A stretch of 52,469 bases of DNA from Clostridia bacterium (GTDB lineage Bacteria; Bacillota; Clostridia; Oscillospirales; Acutalibacteraceae). This document shows, piece after piece, positions 16,816 through 25,347 of this stretch. Position numbers and translations under genes: made by a program. The notes beneath the pieces were generated by a model, which was not told the origin of the DNA, did not search any database, and worked only from the letters and a program-made list of their open reading frames with translations. Each line of letters starts with the position of its first letter. Position 1 is the stretch's first letter. The stretch is taken from the NCBI GenBank assembly GCA_017430145.1, contig JAFRNP010000068.1:1-52469 (forward strand), in the 5' to 3' direction.

Positions 16816-18177
16816 ATGCTTGCCGCCGCCGAAGCGCTGCAGCGTAGCATGCCTTTATGGTCGCTGCTTTCGATCATCAATACGCTGCTCGTGATCGCGG
16901 GTTGCGCCATGTTCACGGCTGTGCTTTTTCGCCTTCCGGTCCGCAGGACACCTCTGCCCCGGATCGCGTGCGGCGCGCTGGCGCTTGTCTGCGGCGCGCT
17001 GGATCCCGTGCTGCTGCGGACCGGCTCCGAGGGCGTCGCCCTTGTCTGGTCCGCCGTCGATCTGCTGCTTCCGTTTGTTTCCATGGCGCTGCTGTTCCGC
17101 GGGAAGGGTCTTTGGAAAGCCATGCTCACGGCAGCCGGCTACAGCTTTGTTGAGGATCTGAGCTTTCTGATCCTGCTGATACGATACAGTTTCAATTACG
17201 AATCCCGCAACGATGCGTTGGAACTTTTGGTCGCCACACCGGTCAATATCCTTTTTTTCGGCGCGGCGCTCTTCCTGTTCACACGGAGCTTGAAAAAGCG
17301 AAACGCCATGCTCGATCTCACGAAGACCGGCGTAGCGCTGTATCTGCTGGTCGTGCTGACCACCGCCGTTTTCTTTACTACCCTGCTCGTGATCGGTCCG
17401 ACGATCTCCGAAACGAAGCGAATGGAATTTTTGCTGCTTCTGCTCAACATTCCTCTGATCAGCGCGACTGTTACCTTTGCGCTGATCCGGTATTTTCGCA
17501 TGAAAAACGAATCGGAGAATTATAAACGTCAGCTGCAGATGCAGATCGCGCAATTTGAGCGGATGGAGCGAATCATGGAGGACGTGCGGATCTTCCGGCA
17601 CGATTTCCCGAAGAAGATGCGCCCGATCGTAGCGTTTCTGGACGCGGACCGCCCGGATGAGGCGAAGATGATCGCGGAGCAGTTCAGCGATTTTGCCGTG
17701 CGGGTGGGAGACCGGTTCCACACGGGCAATTACCGTCTGGATACGGTGCTGTCCTTTGAACAGCAGCTTGCCGAAAAGGACGGCATCACCATCGACGTTT
17801 CGTTCGACGCGGCGTTTCCCGCCGACGGGATCGATCCGGACGATATTTATACGATTTTCCCCAATGCGCTGGATAATGCGATCGAAGCGTGCCGGAATCT
17901 GCCGGAAAACCGTCGTGTGGTCACGTTCCGCTCCCGGATGGACGTGCAGACCGTGTTCGTCTCGATCCGCAATCCCGTTGCCGGCGAGATCAAAACAAAG
18001 AATGGCATGCCGCAGACCAGCAAGCCGGATAAGGCCGCGCACGGCTACGGCTTCCGCAGCATCAAAAAGGCTGCGGCGAAGTACGGCGAGGACAACGTTT
18101 CGTTTCGGATCGAAGACGATATTTTTGAGCTGAGGCTGTTTTTGAACTATCAAACGCCGTCAGGAAATGAAAGCTGA
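16816..18177 (+). CDS. Polytopic GHKL sensor histidine kinase (AgrC-like)
   Basis: The 453-residue kinase has six or seven membrane helices in the first 230 residues (for example LLSIINTLLVIAGCAMFTAV and FLLLLLNIPLISATVTFALI). A coiled segment (KRQLQMQIAQFERMERIME), the H-box IFRHDFPKKM and the GHKL ATPase boxes NALDNAIEAC and HGYGFRSIKKAAAKYG follow. This is the architecture of peptide-sensing kinases such as AgrC. No AgrB-type processing enzyme or AgrD-like precursor was found nearby, so the signal, if a peptide, must come from elsewhere or from the secreted proteins downstream. The ribosome binding site AAGGAG is well placed. Confidence 0.9.
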   Translation: MLAAAEALQRSMPLWSLLSIINTLLVIAGCAMFTAVLFRLPVRRTPLPRIACGALALVCGALDPVLLRTGSEGVALVWSAVDLLLPFVSMALLFRGKGLWKAMLTAAGYSFVEDLSFLILLIRYSFNYESRNDALELLVATPVNILFFGAALFLFTRSLKKRNAMLDLTKTGVALYLLVVLTTAVFFTTLLVIGPTISETKRMEFLLLLLNIPLISATVTFALIRYFRMKNESENYKRQLQMQIAQFERMERIMEDVRIFRHDFPKKMRPIVAFLDADRPDEAKMIAEQFSDFAVRVGDRFHTGNYRLDTVLSFEQQLAEKDGITIDVSFDAAFPADGIDPDDIYTIFPNALDNAIEACRNLPENRRVVTFRSRMDVQTVFVSIRNPVAGEIKTKNGMPQTSKPDKAAHGYGFRSIKKAAAKYGEDNVSFRIEDDIFELRLFLNYQTPSGNES

Positions 18178-18185
18178 AGATCATT

Positions 18186-18250
18186 TCTACTCCCCTGAAA
18201 CGGCTTTTCACGCCGAAACGGTTTACAATCTGTTGTAAGAATATTACATT
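18186..18250 (+). promoter_or_regulatory. LytTR-type box B and promoter of the first secreted-protein gene
   Basis: The box at 18186-18215 (CTACTCCCC, then GAAACGGC, then TTTTCACGCCG) is followed after 6 nt by TTTACA (18222-18227), a 17-bp spacer and TACATT (18245-18250). Spacing to the -35 is identical to boxes A and C. Confidence 0.75.
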
Positions 18251-18285
18251 AAACAGGAATGATTCTATGAAAAGGAGCTGTATGT

Positions 18286-20004
18286 ATGAACAAGAAACTG
18301 AAATCTGCTCTTGGCGTGTTTCTTACGCTTCTGCTGATCTCGCTGCCCTTGTGCGCGGTTCCGGCGTTCGCGGAGGGCGCCGGCGTAAAAGCCGACGGTA
18401 GCTGCGGCGGCGGTCTTACCTGGACGCTGACCTATAACGGCGTTCTGACCATCTCGGGCAGCGGAGACATGAAGGATTACTACAAATCCAACGTTTCGCT
18501 TCTCGGCAAGGAACGCGCGCCGTGGTATGACTACCGGTCGGAGATCGGCGCGATCGTGATCGAAACCGGCGTGAGCAGCGTCGGCGAATACGCGTTTTAC
18601 GGTTTTTCAAGGCCGGTCACCGTTCAGCTTCCGCAGAGTATGGAGCTTGTGGGCGAATACGCGTTTGAAACGGATAACGCCGTCAGCGCGGTGTATTATA
18701 TGGCGCCCGTCGGTCAGTTCGGCTCGATTCAGATTGGGAACTATAACGGCAAGTTGATCTCCGCGCCGCGTCATTCGCACGTTTCAGGTGGCGGCACCTC
18801 CGATACACGGCAGGAAAATCAAACCGACGCGACCTGTACGGCGGCAGGCGGCTATGACATGATAGAACGCTGCCAATACTGCCAGCTGGTGCTGAACATC
18901 ACCCATCAGACGATCCCCCGGAAGAGCCACACCCCCGGCGAAGCCGTGATCGAAAACGAAGTCGCAGCCACCTGTTACGCGCAGGGCCACTATGACAGGG
19001 CCGTTTACTGCGTCGATTGCGGCGTGCAGCTTTCGCGGAACAGCGTCGTGAGCCCCGCGGCCCACGGCGAAACGGCCGTCCGCGTGGAAAAGACGTGGGA
19101 CAACGGTTTCCCGCGCCACAGCGACGTCACCTATTGCACCGTCTGCGGCGGGGAACTGTCCCGCGCGTATCATACGATGAAGCTCAGGCTTACCAGCGGC
19201 GAAGACTTCTGCGCCGATCCGCATGATCTGGAAGCGAAGATCTCGCACCGGGTGGAGGTCCTGTGTATGGATTGCCGCCCCGGCGGATATGAAGTTGTGT
19301 TGTCATCCACTCATATCGACAGCGGCGACAGCGGTTCCGCGATCCGACGGGAATCCTTCGTTATAACCGCGCCGACCTGCACGTCCGACGGCGTCGCCGA
19401 ACACTGCAAGTATTGCATCCCCTGCAACGATTTCAAAAACAGGCTTTCTGAGGTGCAGGAAGAGCCGCTCTTTGACGGAGGAGAGCCCTTCTTCAGTCGG
19501 TATTCATGGATTAGTACCGTGCTCCCCGCGCTCGGTCACGACTATGACGAGGGCGTGATCACCACCCCTGCCACCTGCACGGCGGAGGGCGTGAAGACCT
19601 TCACCTGCCACAACGATCCGTCGCACGTCTATACGGAAGCGGTGCCCGCCACCGGCCACCCGAACGCGGTCACCGTCCCCGAGGCGGCAGCCACCGCCAC
19701 GGAGCACGGTCATACGGAGGGCGTCTGGTGCCCCGACTGCGAGGCCTGGCTTTCCGGCCACGAGGTGATCCACAACACCCTGGGCGAGCGCGTCTATCTG
19801 GATGAATACACCGAAGACGGCGAGCGGATGGTGAGGATCCAATGTACCGTCTGCGGCGGGGAAGGTCTGTACGCGATGGAGCCCGTTCCCGCGCCGGAAG
19901 CGCCCGAAGACGAACCGCCCCTTTCCGGGATCCAAAAGGCGATCCGCAGTATCATGGATTTCTTCCTGCGGTTGATCAAATGGTTAACGTCATTTAACAA
20001 GTGA
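18286..20004 (+). CDS. Secreted Cys-repeat protein with BspA-like N-terminus and amphipathic tail (LytTR target 1)
   Basis: The 572-residue protein has a signal peptide (LGVFLTLLLISLPLCA, then AFA-EG). An N-terminal segment (GLTWTLTYNGVLTISGSGDM) is like that opening BspA/leucine-rich-repeat surface proteins of gut Firmicutes. At least four paired-Cys modules follow (CTAAGGYDMIERCQYC; CYAQGHYDRAVYCVDC; CTSDGVAEHCKYC; CTAEGVKTFTC). The acidic Pro linker ends in a C-terminal amphipathic helix (AIRSIMDFFLRLIKWLTSF). The Cys modules may bind metal or form disulphides. The gene is a single unit behind box B, closed by a terminator. Function is unknown; surface display is inferred. Confidence 0.75.
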   Translation: MNKKLKSALGVFLTLLLISLPLCAVPAFAEGAGVKADGSCGGGLTWTLTYNGVLTISGSGDMKDYYKSNVSLLGKERAPWYDYRSEIGAIVIETGVSSVGEYAFYGFSRPVTVQLPQSMELVGEYAFETDNAVSAVYYMAPVGQFGSIQIGNYNGKLISAPRHSHVSGGGTSDTRQENQTDATCTAAGGYDMIERCQYCQLVLNITHQTIPRKSHTPGEAVIENEVAATCYAQGHYDRAVYCVDCGVQLSRNSVVSPAAHGETAVRVEKTWDNGFPRHSDVTYCTVCGGELSRAYHTMKLRLTSGEDFCADPHDLEAKISHRVEVLCMDCRPGGYEVVLSSTHIDSGDSGSAIRRESFVITAPTCTSDGVAEHCKYCIPCNDFKNRLSEVQEEPLFDGGEPFFSRYSWISTVLPALGHDYDEGVITTPATCTAEGVKTFTCHNDPSHVYTEAVPATGHPNAVTVPEAAATATEHGHTEGVWCPDCEAWLSGHEVIHNTLGERVYLDEYTEDGERMVRIQCTVCGGEGLYAMEPVPAPEAPEDEPPLSGIQKAIRSIMDFFLRLIKWLTSFNK

Positions 20005-20014
20005 AACGGAGGTT

Positions 20015-20049
20015 GCGATCCGCCCGATTTGACGGGCGGGTCGCTTTTT
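20015..20049 (+). terminator. Terminator of the first secreted-protein gene, abutting box C
   Basis: A GCGATCCGCCCG arm pairs with CGGGCGGGTCGC (one G-T pair), then TTTTT. The T-run merges into the start of LytTR box C at 20047, so the next gene is a separate, individually regulated unit. Confidence 0.85.
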
Positions 20050-20110
20050 ACTCCCTCGAAATGCGTTTCCGCGCCGGTTCGCTTGCCTTCGCTTTTTTTC
20101 GTGATAGAAT
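20047..20110 (+). promoter_or_regulatory. LytTR-type box C and promoter of the second secreted-protein gene
   Basis: The box at 20047-20076 (TTTACTCCC, then GAAATGCG, then TTTCCGCGCCG) is followed after 6 nt by TTGCCT (20083-20088), a 16-bp spacer and TAGAAT (20105-20110). It is the third member of the set and the most diverged in its right half-site. Confidence 0.75.
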
Positions 20111-20167
20111 GGAGCCATAGGAAAAAGCTTCCTATACAAAATTGATTTTGAAAAAGGAGCAATGAAC

Positions 20168-21727
20168 ATGAAAACGACTAAGAAGCTTTTGTCCGTCTTC
20201 CTTTCCGTGTTGATGGTCGCTATGACGTGCGTTTCCTTCGGCAGCCTCGCGTTCGCTGAGGACGCGGCGGTCTTCGCCTCCGGCGAATGCGGCGATCAGG
20301 GCGGCAACCTGACATGGACGCTATCGACCGACGGCGTACTGACCATTTCCGGTACGGGCGCCATGGCGAACTACCCCGACAGCACCGCGGCGCCGTGGGC
20401 CACCAATCAGCTGATCGACATGGATGCGCTCGCGCTGCAATTTCTCGCTTCCAAAGGTTATTCGTTCAATTCCATGCAGGAGGCGGAAGCTTACATAGAA
20501 GCGCATCCGGAAGTGATCGATGAATCCTTTGGGAACGAAATGCAAATCTATTATTATGAAACGGTGTATAGCCTTCCCATCGTCAGATCCCTGATCATTG
20601 AAGAAGGCGTAACGTCGATTGCACGCGTATTCTATCTCGGGCTGGACAGCGTTTCGCTTCCCGCCTCCCTGTCGGCCGTTCCCGACGGCGCGCTTCTTGT
20701 TGACGGGACCCTGACGGTACACGGGATCGGGACCGACGTCTCCAACGTCTGCTTCCGCGCCTGCCAAGACGGCTACGCATTCGCAACCAAAGCCCAGCGG
20801 GACGACTATTGGACCGTGCAGAATCAATACTATGCTGCCGCTGTGAATCTGTCGCATTATATGATGCCGTTCACGGATGAACAGGTACAGGCCTACATGG
20901 AGGCGCACGAGGGCATGACTGAAGCAGACGCCCGCGCCGAGATGCAGCGCAACGTGGAAAATAACGCCCGCGTGCTTAGCGCCTCGTTCGGCGTTTCGGG
21001 CAGCAGCGCCGCGGACATCCTGCACAAAGCGTTCCTGGGAATCGACGGCATACTCGGCACAAGTTACGCGGACGACGCGGCCCTTGCCACGAGCTGGAAC
21101 GCCGATACGGCTTCCGTCTGGTATCAGAATTCGTTCAAACCCACGCTTATGACAAAGTTCTTCGGCAGCGCGGATCCGCAGGACGTCAACGTGCAGGATC
21201 GCAACCTGAAGCTCAGCGATATCGGCGGCGACCATTTCTGCCTGCCGTGGGCCGTGATCGAAGCCCGCTGCGATTCTCTTGCCCGTTCGCAGAGCGAAGG
21301 CAAAGGCGCGAAGCTCGTGAGCCTCGGCGGCCACGTTATTGAAAATCACGAAGCGAAGGCCCCCACCTGCGGCGCTGTGGGCTGGGACGCGTATCAGACC
21401 TGTGCGAAATGCGACTACACCACTTACGCCGAAAAGCCCGCCACCGGCGTTCACACCTGGGGCGAATGGACGGTGACCACCCCCGCCACCGCCACAGCGG
21501 ACGGCGTAAAGACCCGCGAATGCGGCGTCTGCCACGAAACGGAGACCGACGTGATCCCCGCTACCGACGCGCCCTCGAACCCCGATACGCCCGACACCCC
21601 GGATAACCCAGGCCAGAGCGACAGCGGAAAATGCGTCTGCGGCGAGACCCACACCGGCTTCTTCGGGAAGCTTCTCACCTTCTTCCACAAGATCATTTAT
21701 TTCTTCAAGAACCTGTTCAACAGATAA
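20168..21727 (+). CDS. Secreted BspA-like/Cys-module protein with amphipathic tail (LytTR target 2)
   Basis: The 519-residue protein has a signal peptide (LLSVFLSVLMVAMTC, then AFA-ED) and the same N-terminal module as its neighbour (NLTWTLSTDGVLTISGTGAM). A large unrecognised middle domain spans about residues 70-390. One paired-Cys module follows (CGAVGWDAYQTCAKC), then TATADGVKTRECGVCHE, a Pro/Asp linker and a final CGETH followed by the aromatic, cationic helix FFGKLLTFFHKIIYFFKNLF. I chose the ATG at 20168 because AAGGAG lies 8 nt upstream; the ATG at 20162 is only 2 nt from it. Box C precedes it. It shares both ends with the 18286 product but differs in the middle, suggesting modular effectors. 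Confidence 0.75.
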   Translation: MKTTKKLLSVFLSVLMVAMTCVSFGSLAFAEDAAVFASGECGDQGGNLTWTLSTDGVLTISGTGAMANYPDSTAAPWATNQLIDMDALALQFLASKGYSFNSMQEAEAYIEAHPEVIDESFGNEMQIYYYETVYSLPIVRSLIIEEGVTSIARVFYLGLDSVSLPASLSAVPDGALLVDGTLTVHGIGTDVSNVCFRACQDGYAFATKAQRDDYWTVQNQYYAAAVNLSHYMMPFTDEQVQAYMEAHEGMTEADARAEMQRNVENNARVLSASFGVSGSSAADILHKAFLGIDGILGTSYADDAALATSWNADTASVWYQNSFKPTLMTKFFGSADPQDVNVQDRNLKLSDIGGDHFCLPWAVIEARCDSLARSQSEGKGAKLVSLGGHVIENHEAKAPTCGAVGWDAYQTCAKCDYTTYAEKPATGVHTWGEWTVTTPATATADGVKTRECGVCHETETDVIPATDAPSNPDTPDTPDNPGQSDSGKCVCGETHTGFFGKLLTFFHKIIYFFKNLFNR

Positions 21728-21748
21728 ATCCACACCTCTTTTCTGCGC

Positions 21749-21776
21749 CGGGACGGTCCGCCGTCCCGGTTTTTCA
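21749..21776 (+). terminator. Terminator of the second secreted-protein gene
   Basis: A perfect CCGGGACGG/CCGTCCCGG stem with a 4-nt loop and TTTTT lies 22 nt after the stop. Confidence 0.88.
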
Positions 21777-21805
21777 ACAGCTCTGGGGCGAAGGAGAGAA
21801 ACAAA

Positions 21806-21931
21806 ATGGAAAAGATGCCTATGATTGTTGTTCTGAGCGTTCCCGTTCTGCTTGCTTTTTGTGCTTCCATTTGTATAATAAAAATCATAATACGTGGCAC
21901 GGAATTGCTGCTCGGCATCCGGCAGGCGTAA
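21806..21931 (+). CDS. 41-residue putative membrane peptide
   Basis: This short frame starts with ATG at 21806, has AAGGAG 9 nt upstream and ends in TAA at 21931. The product begins MEKMPMIVVLSVPVLLAF, forms one hydrophobic helix (to about residue 28) and closes with a short tail (RGTELLLGIRQA). It lies 28 nt upstream of the ceramidase-family gene and would be its first operon partner. No family is recognised. It could be a small membrane protein, a translated leader or a signalling peptide. The good ribosome binding site is the main support; absence of homologues would lower confidence. Confidence 0.45.
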   Translation: MEKMPMIVVLSVPVLLAFCASICIIKIIIRGTELLLGIRQA

Positions 21932-21959
21932 ATCACATCCGATCAGGAGGTATTATCAC

Positions 21960-23450
21960 ATGGCAGTTCTTCGATTCCTCGGCTTGCCCGCGGCTGTCAG
22001 GAAATTCATTTCTATCCTCACCGCGCTCCTCATTCTGACCTTTTCTCCTCTGGCCGTGTTTACCACGCATGAGGAAGCGTCCAAATATATGCTGCCCGGG
22101 GATGAGACCTTTTCCGGCGCGGTCGGTTCCGGCTGGACGGTCGGCTTTGCCAAAGCGGTTTTAACGCCGGACGACGTGGGGGAAAAGACTTACTATATCG
22201 CCGGGTATAATTCCAACAATCCCGCCGAGGGCGTGCTGGATGATATCTATGCCCGCGCCGTATATCTGGACGACAACACCGGACGCGGTGGGGTCGTTCT
22301 TTGCGCCATCGACTGCGTAGGCTTAAGCCGACACGATATCAACGAGATTCGTGCCGCCGTGATCGAAAGCGGCAAGATCCCCGGAATAAAATCCGTCAAC
22401 GTCTGTTCCACTCACACGCATTCGGCCATTGATACACAGGGGTTGTGGGGAAAGTCCTATTTCAGCGACGGCAAGGATGCGGATTTTCAGAACCGCTTGA
22501 AAGCAAAAGCCGCCGAGACGATAATCGCGGCGTATGAAGCGCGCAGAGACGGCGAGCTGTATTACGGTACCGTCGATATTTCGGATAAGCTTGCCGATAC
22601 GAGAACGCCGGTAGATTATAACCCGCTGCTGACAAGATTCCGCTTTTCTCCGGCGGACGGCGGCGCGGACGTTTACGTTGTGAATATGTCCTGTCATCCC
22701 GAATTACTCGGCAGAGGCACAAAAAAGGTCAGCGCGGACTTCCCGGCCTATATGGGCAAGGAGATCGAGGCGCAGACAGGCGGGGAATTCATGTTTATCA
22801 ACGGCGCGATCGGCGGTCAGATCTCCTCCGACAGAATTGACGACGTTCTGAAGGACCCCGACCTTGACTGTGAAGCGTATATGAAGGAATACGGAAAAGA
22901 GATCGGAGAGATCGTGCTGCATATCGCGAACGAGCGGCAGATCGCTCCGCTGATCAATATCAAATCCGCGACTTTGTCCGTGGAATGCGATAACACGATA
23001 TTTAAGCTTGGAAAGCTGATCAAAATACTCGATAACGATATTCAGAAGCAGCCGTTCAGCACGACGATGCATATCCTGACGGAGATTTCTTATATGGAGC
23101 TCGGCGAAAAACAGATCGGCATGTTCCTGATCCCGGGTGAGCTGTATTCCGAGCTGTACAGCGGGAATTTTCTTTCCGCGGAAGAATCGGCGAACGGCTT
23201 TGCCGCCGATTATAAGGTCCTGTCTCAAATGACGGACTGTGAGCATAGCTTTGTCATAGGGCTTTGCAACGACGCATTGGGTTATATCATTCCCGACAAC
23301 GACTTCTTAAACAACGAATGGCTGGGTTTCTTCGATATCTGCAAGGATCAGTTCGGCAGAACGCATTACGAGGAAACCAATTCCGTGGGACCGAATGAAG
23401 CAAGGGCGATTCTCGAGGCGATGGATGAACTGATTGCTTCATCGAAGTAA
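21960..23450 (+). CDS. Neutral/alkaline ceramidase-family protein, exported
   Basis: The 496-residue protein opens with a hydrophobic segment (FISILTALLILTFSPLAVF) acting as a signal or anchor. It then shows the neutral ceramidase N-terminal domain: AVGSGWTVGFAKAVLTP start, VVLCAIDCVGLS, STHTHSAIDTQG (metal-binding histidines), VVNMSCHPELLG and INGAIGGQISSD in the position of the INGA-GD-SP active-site loop. The family hydrolyses ceramide or serves as a broad amidase-like exported hydrolase in bacteria. The altered loop (Gly-Gln instead of Gly-Asp) leaves true ceramidase activity open. The start at 21960 has AGGAGG 9 nt upstream. C-terminal Ig-like domain limits are not clear. Confidence 0.8.
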   Translation: MAVLRFLGLPAAVRKFISILTALLILTFSPLAVFTTHEEASKYMLPGDETFSGAVGSGWTVGFAKAVLTPDDVGEKTYYIAGYNSNNPAEGVLDDIYARAVYLDDNTGRGGVVLCAIDCVGLSRHDINEIRAAVIESGKIPGIKSVNVCSTHTHSAIDTQGLWGKSYFSDGKDADFQNRLKAKAAETIIAAYEARRDGELYYGTVDISDKLADTRTPVDYNPLLTRFRFSPADGGADVYVVNMSCHPELLGRGTKKVSADFPAYMGKEIEAQTGGEFMFINGAIGGQISSDRIDDVLKDPDLDCEAYMKEYGKEIGEIVLHIANERQIAPLINIKSATLSVECDNTIFKLGKLIKILDNDIQKQPFSTTMHILTEISYMELGEKQIGMFLIPGELYSELYSGNFLSAEESANGFAADYKVLSQMTDCEHSFVIGLCNDALGYIIPDNDFLNNEWLGFFDICKDQFGRTHYEETNSVGPNEARAILEAMDELIASSK

Positions 23451-23559
23451 AATTTTTTCAAGGGAAAAACCTTCTCTTTGCTCACTGGTATAACAAAGAA
23501 TTGCGCACCTTTTTTTGCCGGGACGGTTCGCCGCCGGAGCTTCTTTGCAAGAAGCGCTG

Positions 23560-23692
23560 TCTATAACCTCAACCAAGATGTCCCCCGCCTCTTAGGCGAC
23601 GGAGTCCATCTTGAACTCAGTGGTGGGATACAATCCCCCACTGAGTTGGGGCTTTCGCCCCGTCGAGCTTGAATGACGGGGCATGCGCCCCA
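23560..23692 (-). ncRNA. Multi-hairpin region, possible IS200/IS605 right end with omega-RNA remnant
   Basis: On the reverse strand four stems follow one another: GGGGC/GCCCC, GGGGC/GCCCC, a long ACTCAGTGG-type stem (23617-23650 region) and a compound AAGATG/CATCTT stem enclosing CCGCCT/AGGCG (23577-23615). A reverse frame ends within the last stem (YPTTEFKMDSVA then stop). This overlap of a coding end with a structured 3' RNA is the layout of TnpB with its omega-RNA. The tail after it (GGTTGAGG) would be the scaffold end, with the next bases as guide. No intact TnpB or TnpA is present. Assignment is by layout and memory only. Confidence 0.4.
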
Positions 23693-23702
23693 TATTGAAC
23701 AA

Positions 23703-23745
23703 GCCTGCGCATATTCGGATTCTGCACTGCCGATATGCGCAGGCT
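23703..23745. repeat. Long inverted repeat (hairpin) downstream of the relaxase remnant
   Basis: GCCTGCGCATAT pairs with ATATGCGCAGGC, enclosing further CGG/CCG pairing. It lies 20 bp beyond the 3' end of the relaxase remnant and has no T-run on that strand, so it may be a recombination or structural element rather than a terminator. Confidence 0.5.
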
Positions 23746-23764
23746 TTCAATGATGCAGATATTG

Positions 23765-25025
23765 TCAATGCACGTTTTGTGAACGATTTGATTTTACTGC
23801 CGCTTTTTTCTTTCGCTCTGCGAGCTTGTGATCCCGTTCTTCCTGTTGCTGTCTGCGGCGGGCTTCTGTTTCTTCTTTTTCCCGTTTTTCTTCTTCCCAC
23901 ATGCGTTCACGCTCTGTGAGATAATGCGGCGGCGGTTCGCCGATCCATTCGGAAACGGTATCCACGCTGCGGTTGAAGCGCTGTGCTTCAAATTCGGCAT
24001 CCTTCGGGTTTAATTCCTGATGGGCCCCTGTTTCAAGCGGAAAGCGTAACAGTCGCCGGTGAGCTTTGAGCCGATCCTGATTGAGCGCCTGCGACAGTTC
24101 TTCCGTATCACGGTAATCGGATAAGGTTCGGTCAATTTCATCCGTCAGATTGTTTTCTTCGGTTTGCAGCTTCGGGATCAGCGTTTTCGTATCTTCAAGC
24201 TTTGTCTGAATCCTTACGGAGGTCTTCCGGAGAGTCGGCGCACAGATGATATAATACCCGACGTAGCGCGTAATCAAGCTCGTCTATATGAAGCTTCAGG
24301 TTTAATATTCCTGTCTCAAAGCCGTTATGGGGTTTCCTCAACAGCTTCGGCGTTCGTTTCAGCTTCCGCTGCAATTCGGCAAGCTCGGATATCTTTGTTT
24401 CCAACTCTTGGATAAGTTTTTCTGCATAGGGCAAGCATTTGTCGGTATCTTCAACGTAGGATTCCGCGCCGGATCTTTCCAATCGCACTTTTCCGCGGCG
24501 GAAGTCCAGCTTGATAAGATTGATCCGCAGCGTTTTCAGCTTTTCGGCAAGCTTTTCTACGGAATTCATAACGGCGTCTGTCAGAAGCTTTACCGTTTCT
24601 TTCAGCGACCGCAGCAGCTTGTTGTCCTCCCGGATCAGCCGGTTGATTTCGGCTCTTTCTGTCGGCTTGCCCTTGCCGCCGACGGCTCTTGCGGAAACGC
24701 CCTCATAGATCGTCGGCTGCTCGGTGATACCGCGCGCGGCAAAGCTGCGGTGGTCGATTCGTGTATCAAGCTGTTTTTCCTCCAACGCCCGGTTGACGAT
24801 ATCCGCCCAAAGCTTGCGCCATTTGATGAGCTGTTCTTCGCTGTTCCAGCGCTCGGATATGGGGTTCTGCCTGCCGTATTTTGTGCTTTTCGGATATTTG
24901 TTCACGCGCTGATAGTCTGCTGCCTGCGACGGCGGCAGATATTTTTTTCGCCGTCTACATAGTATTGATACTGCTTTTCCCAGCCCTCAGCCTGTACGGC
25001 TTTAAACTCGGCGGCGGAAACTTTT
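23765..25025 (-). pseudogene. Broken MobA/MobL-type relaxase, C-terminal half with frameshifts
   Basis: Successive reverse-strand frames read as one decayed gene. Near 25025-24950 is AAEFKAVQAEGWEKQYQYYV. After a slip in an A-run at about 24945 comes NKYPKSTKYGRQNPISERWNS and RIDHRSFAARG (to about 24200). After another slip near 24200-24270 a Glu/Lys-rich coiled coil runs to the stop at 23765 (SEWIGEPPPHYLTERERMW). The WNS...RIDHRSF stretch is typical of the middle of MobQ-type relaxases. The N-terminal HUH catalytic domain is absent. This is the residue of an integrative or mobilisable element. The ORF pieces at 24195-24905 and 23765-24277 are the two largest. Confidence 0.72.
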
Positions 25026-25206
25026 GCCGCGACGTTTCGCTGATTTTACCGGAAAATGAGATCCCGATCGCGAGATATGTTTATAATTATAATATTGTTT
25101 TTATACCGGCCGCTCGTGTTTCCATGGGGGCATCCGCCTTGCGCTTCACAGGAGTATCTGTTTTCAATACGTTTATTTACGGCGGAAAAAACTGTCTCAA
25201 ATCGAT

Positions 25207-25240
25207 CAACAGCGGAACCTTTTATGGGTTCCGCTGTTGT
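25207..25240 (+). terminator. Strong hairpin terminator in the gap after the relaxase remnant
   Basis: CAACAGCGGAACC pairs with GGTTCCGCTGTTG around a 7-nt loop, followed by TTTTC. No intact forward gene ends here, so it is probably left from a deleted gene. The rest of 25026-25347 shows nothing supportable. Confidence 0.65.
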
Positions 25241-25347
25241 TTTCGGTATAATATGCATATGCCCGCCGGCCTTTCGGAAGGCAACAATACGTTACCGTAC
25301 CGCCAATTTCCGTCCGGCGGATGATGATTTCTGACAAACGGGAACAG

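Noticed and set aside
16855..18153. 432-residue reverse ORF opposite the GHKL kinase
   Set aside because: It is a shadow frame; the forward strand encodes all kinase motifs.
21451..21696. LPxTG-type sorting signals on the secreted proteins
   Set aside because: The C-termini of the secreted proteins were inspected and have no LPxTG-like motif followed by a hydrophobic helix and basic tail; they end in amphipathic aromatic helices instead.
20321..21733. 470-residue reverse ORF opposite the second secreted-protein gene
   Set aside because: It has no ribosome binding site, has biased Val/Gly/His composition, and lies opposite a gene with box, promoter, signal peptide and terminator.
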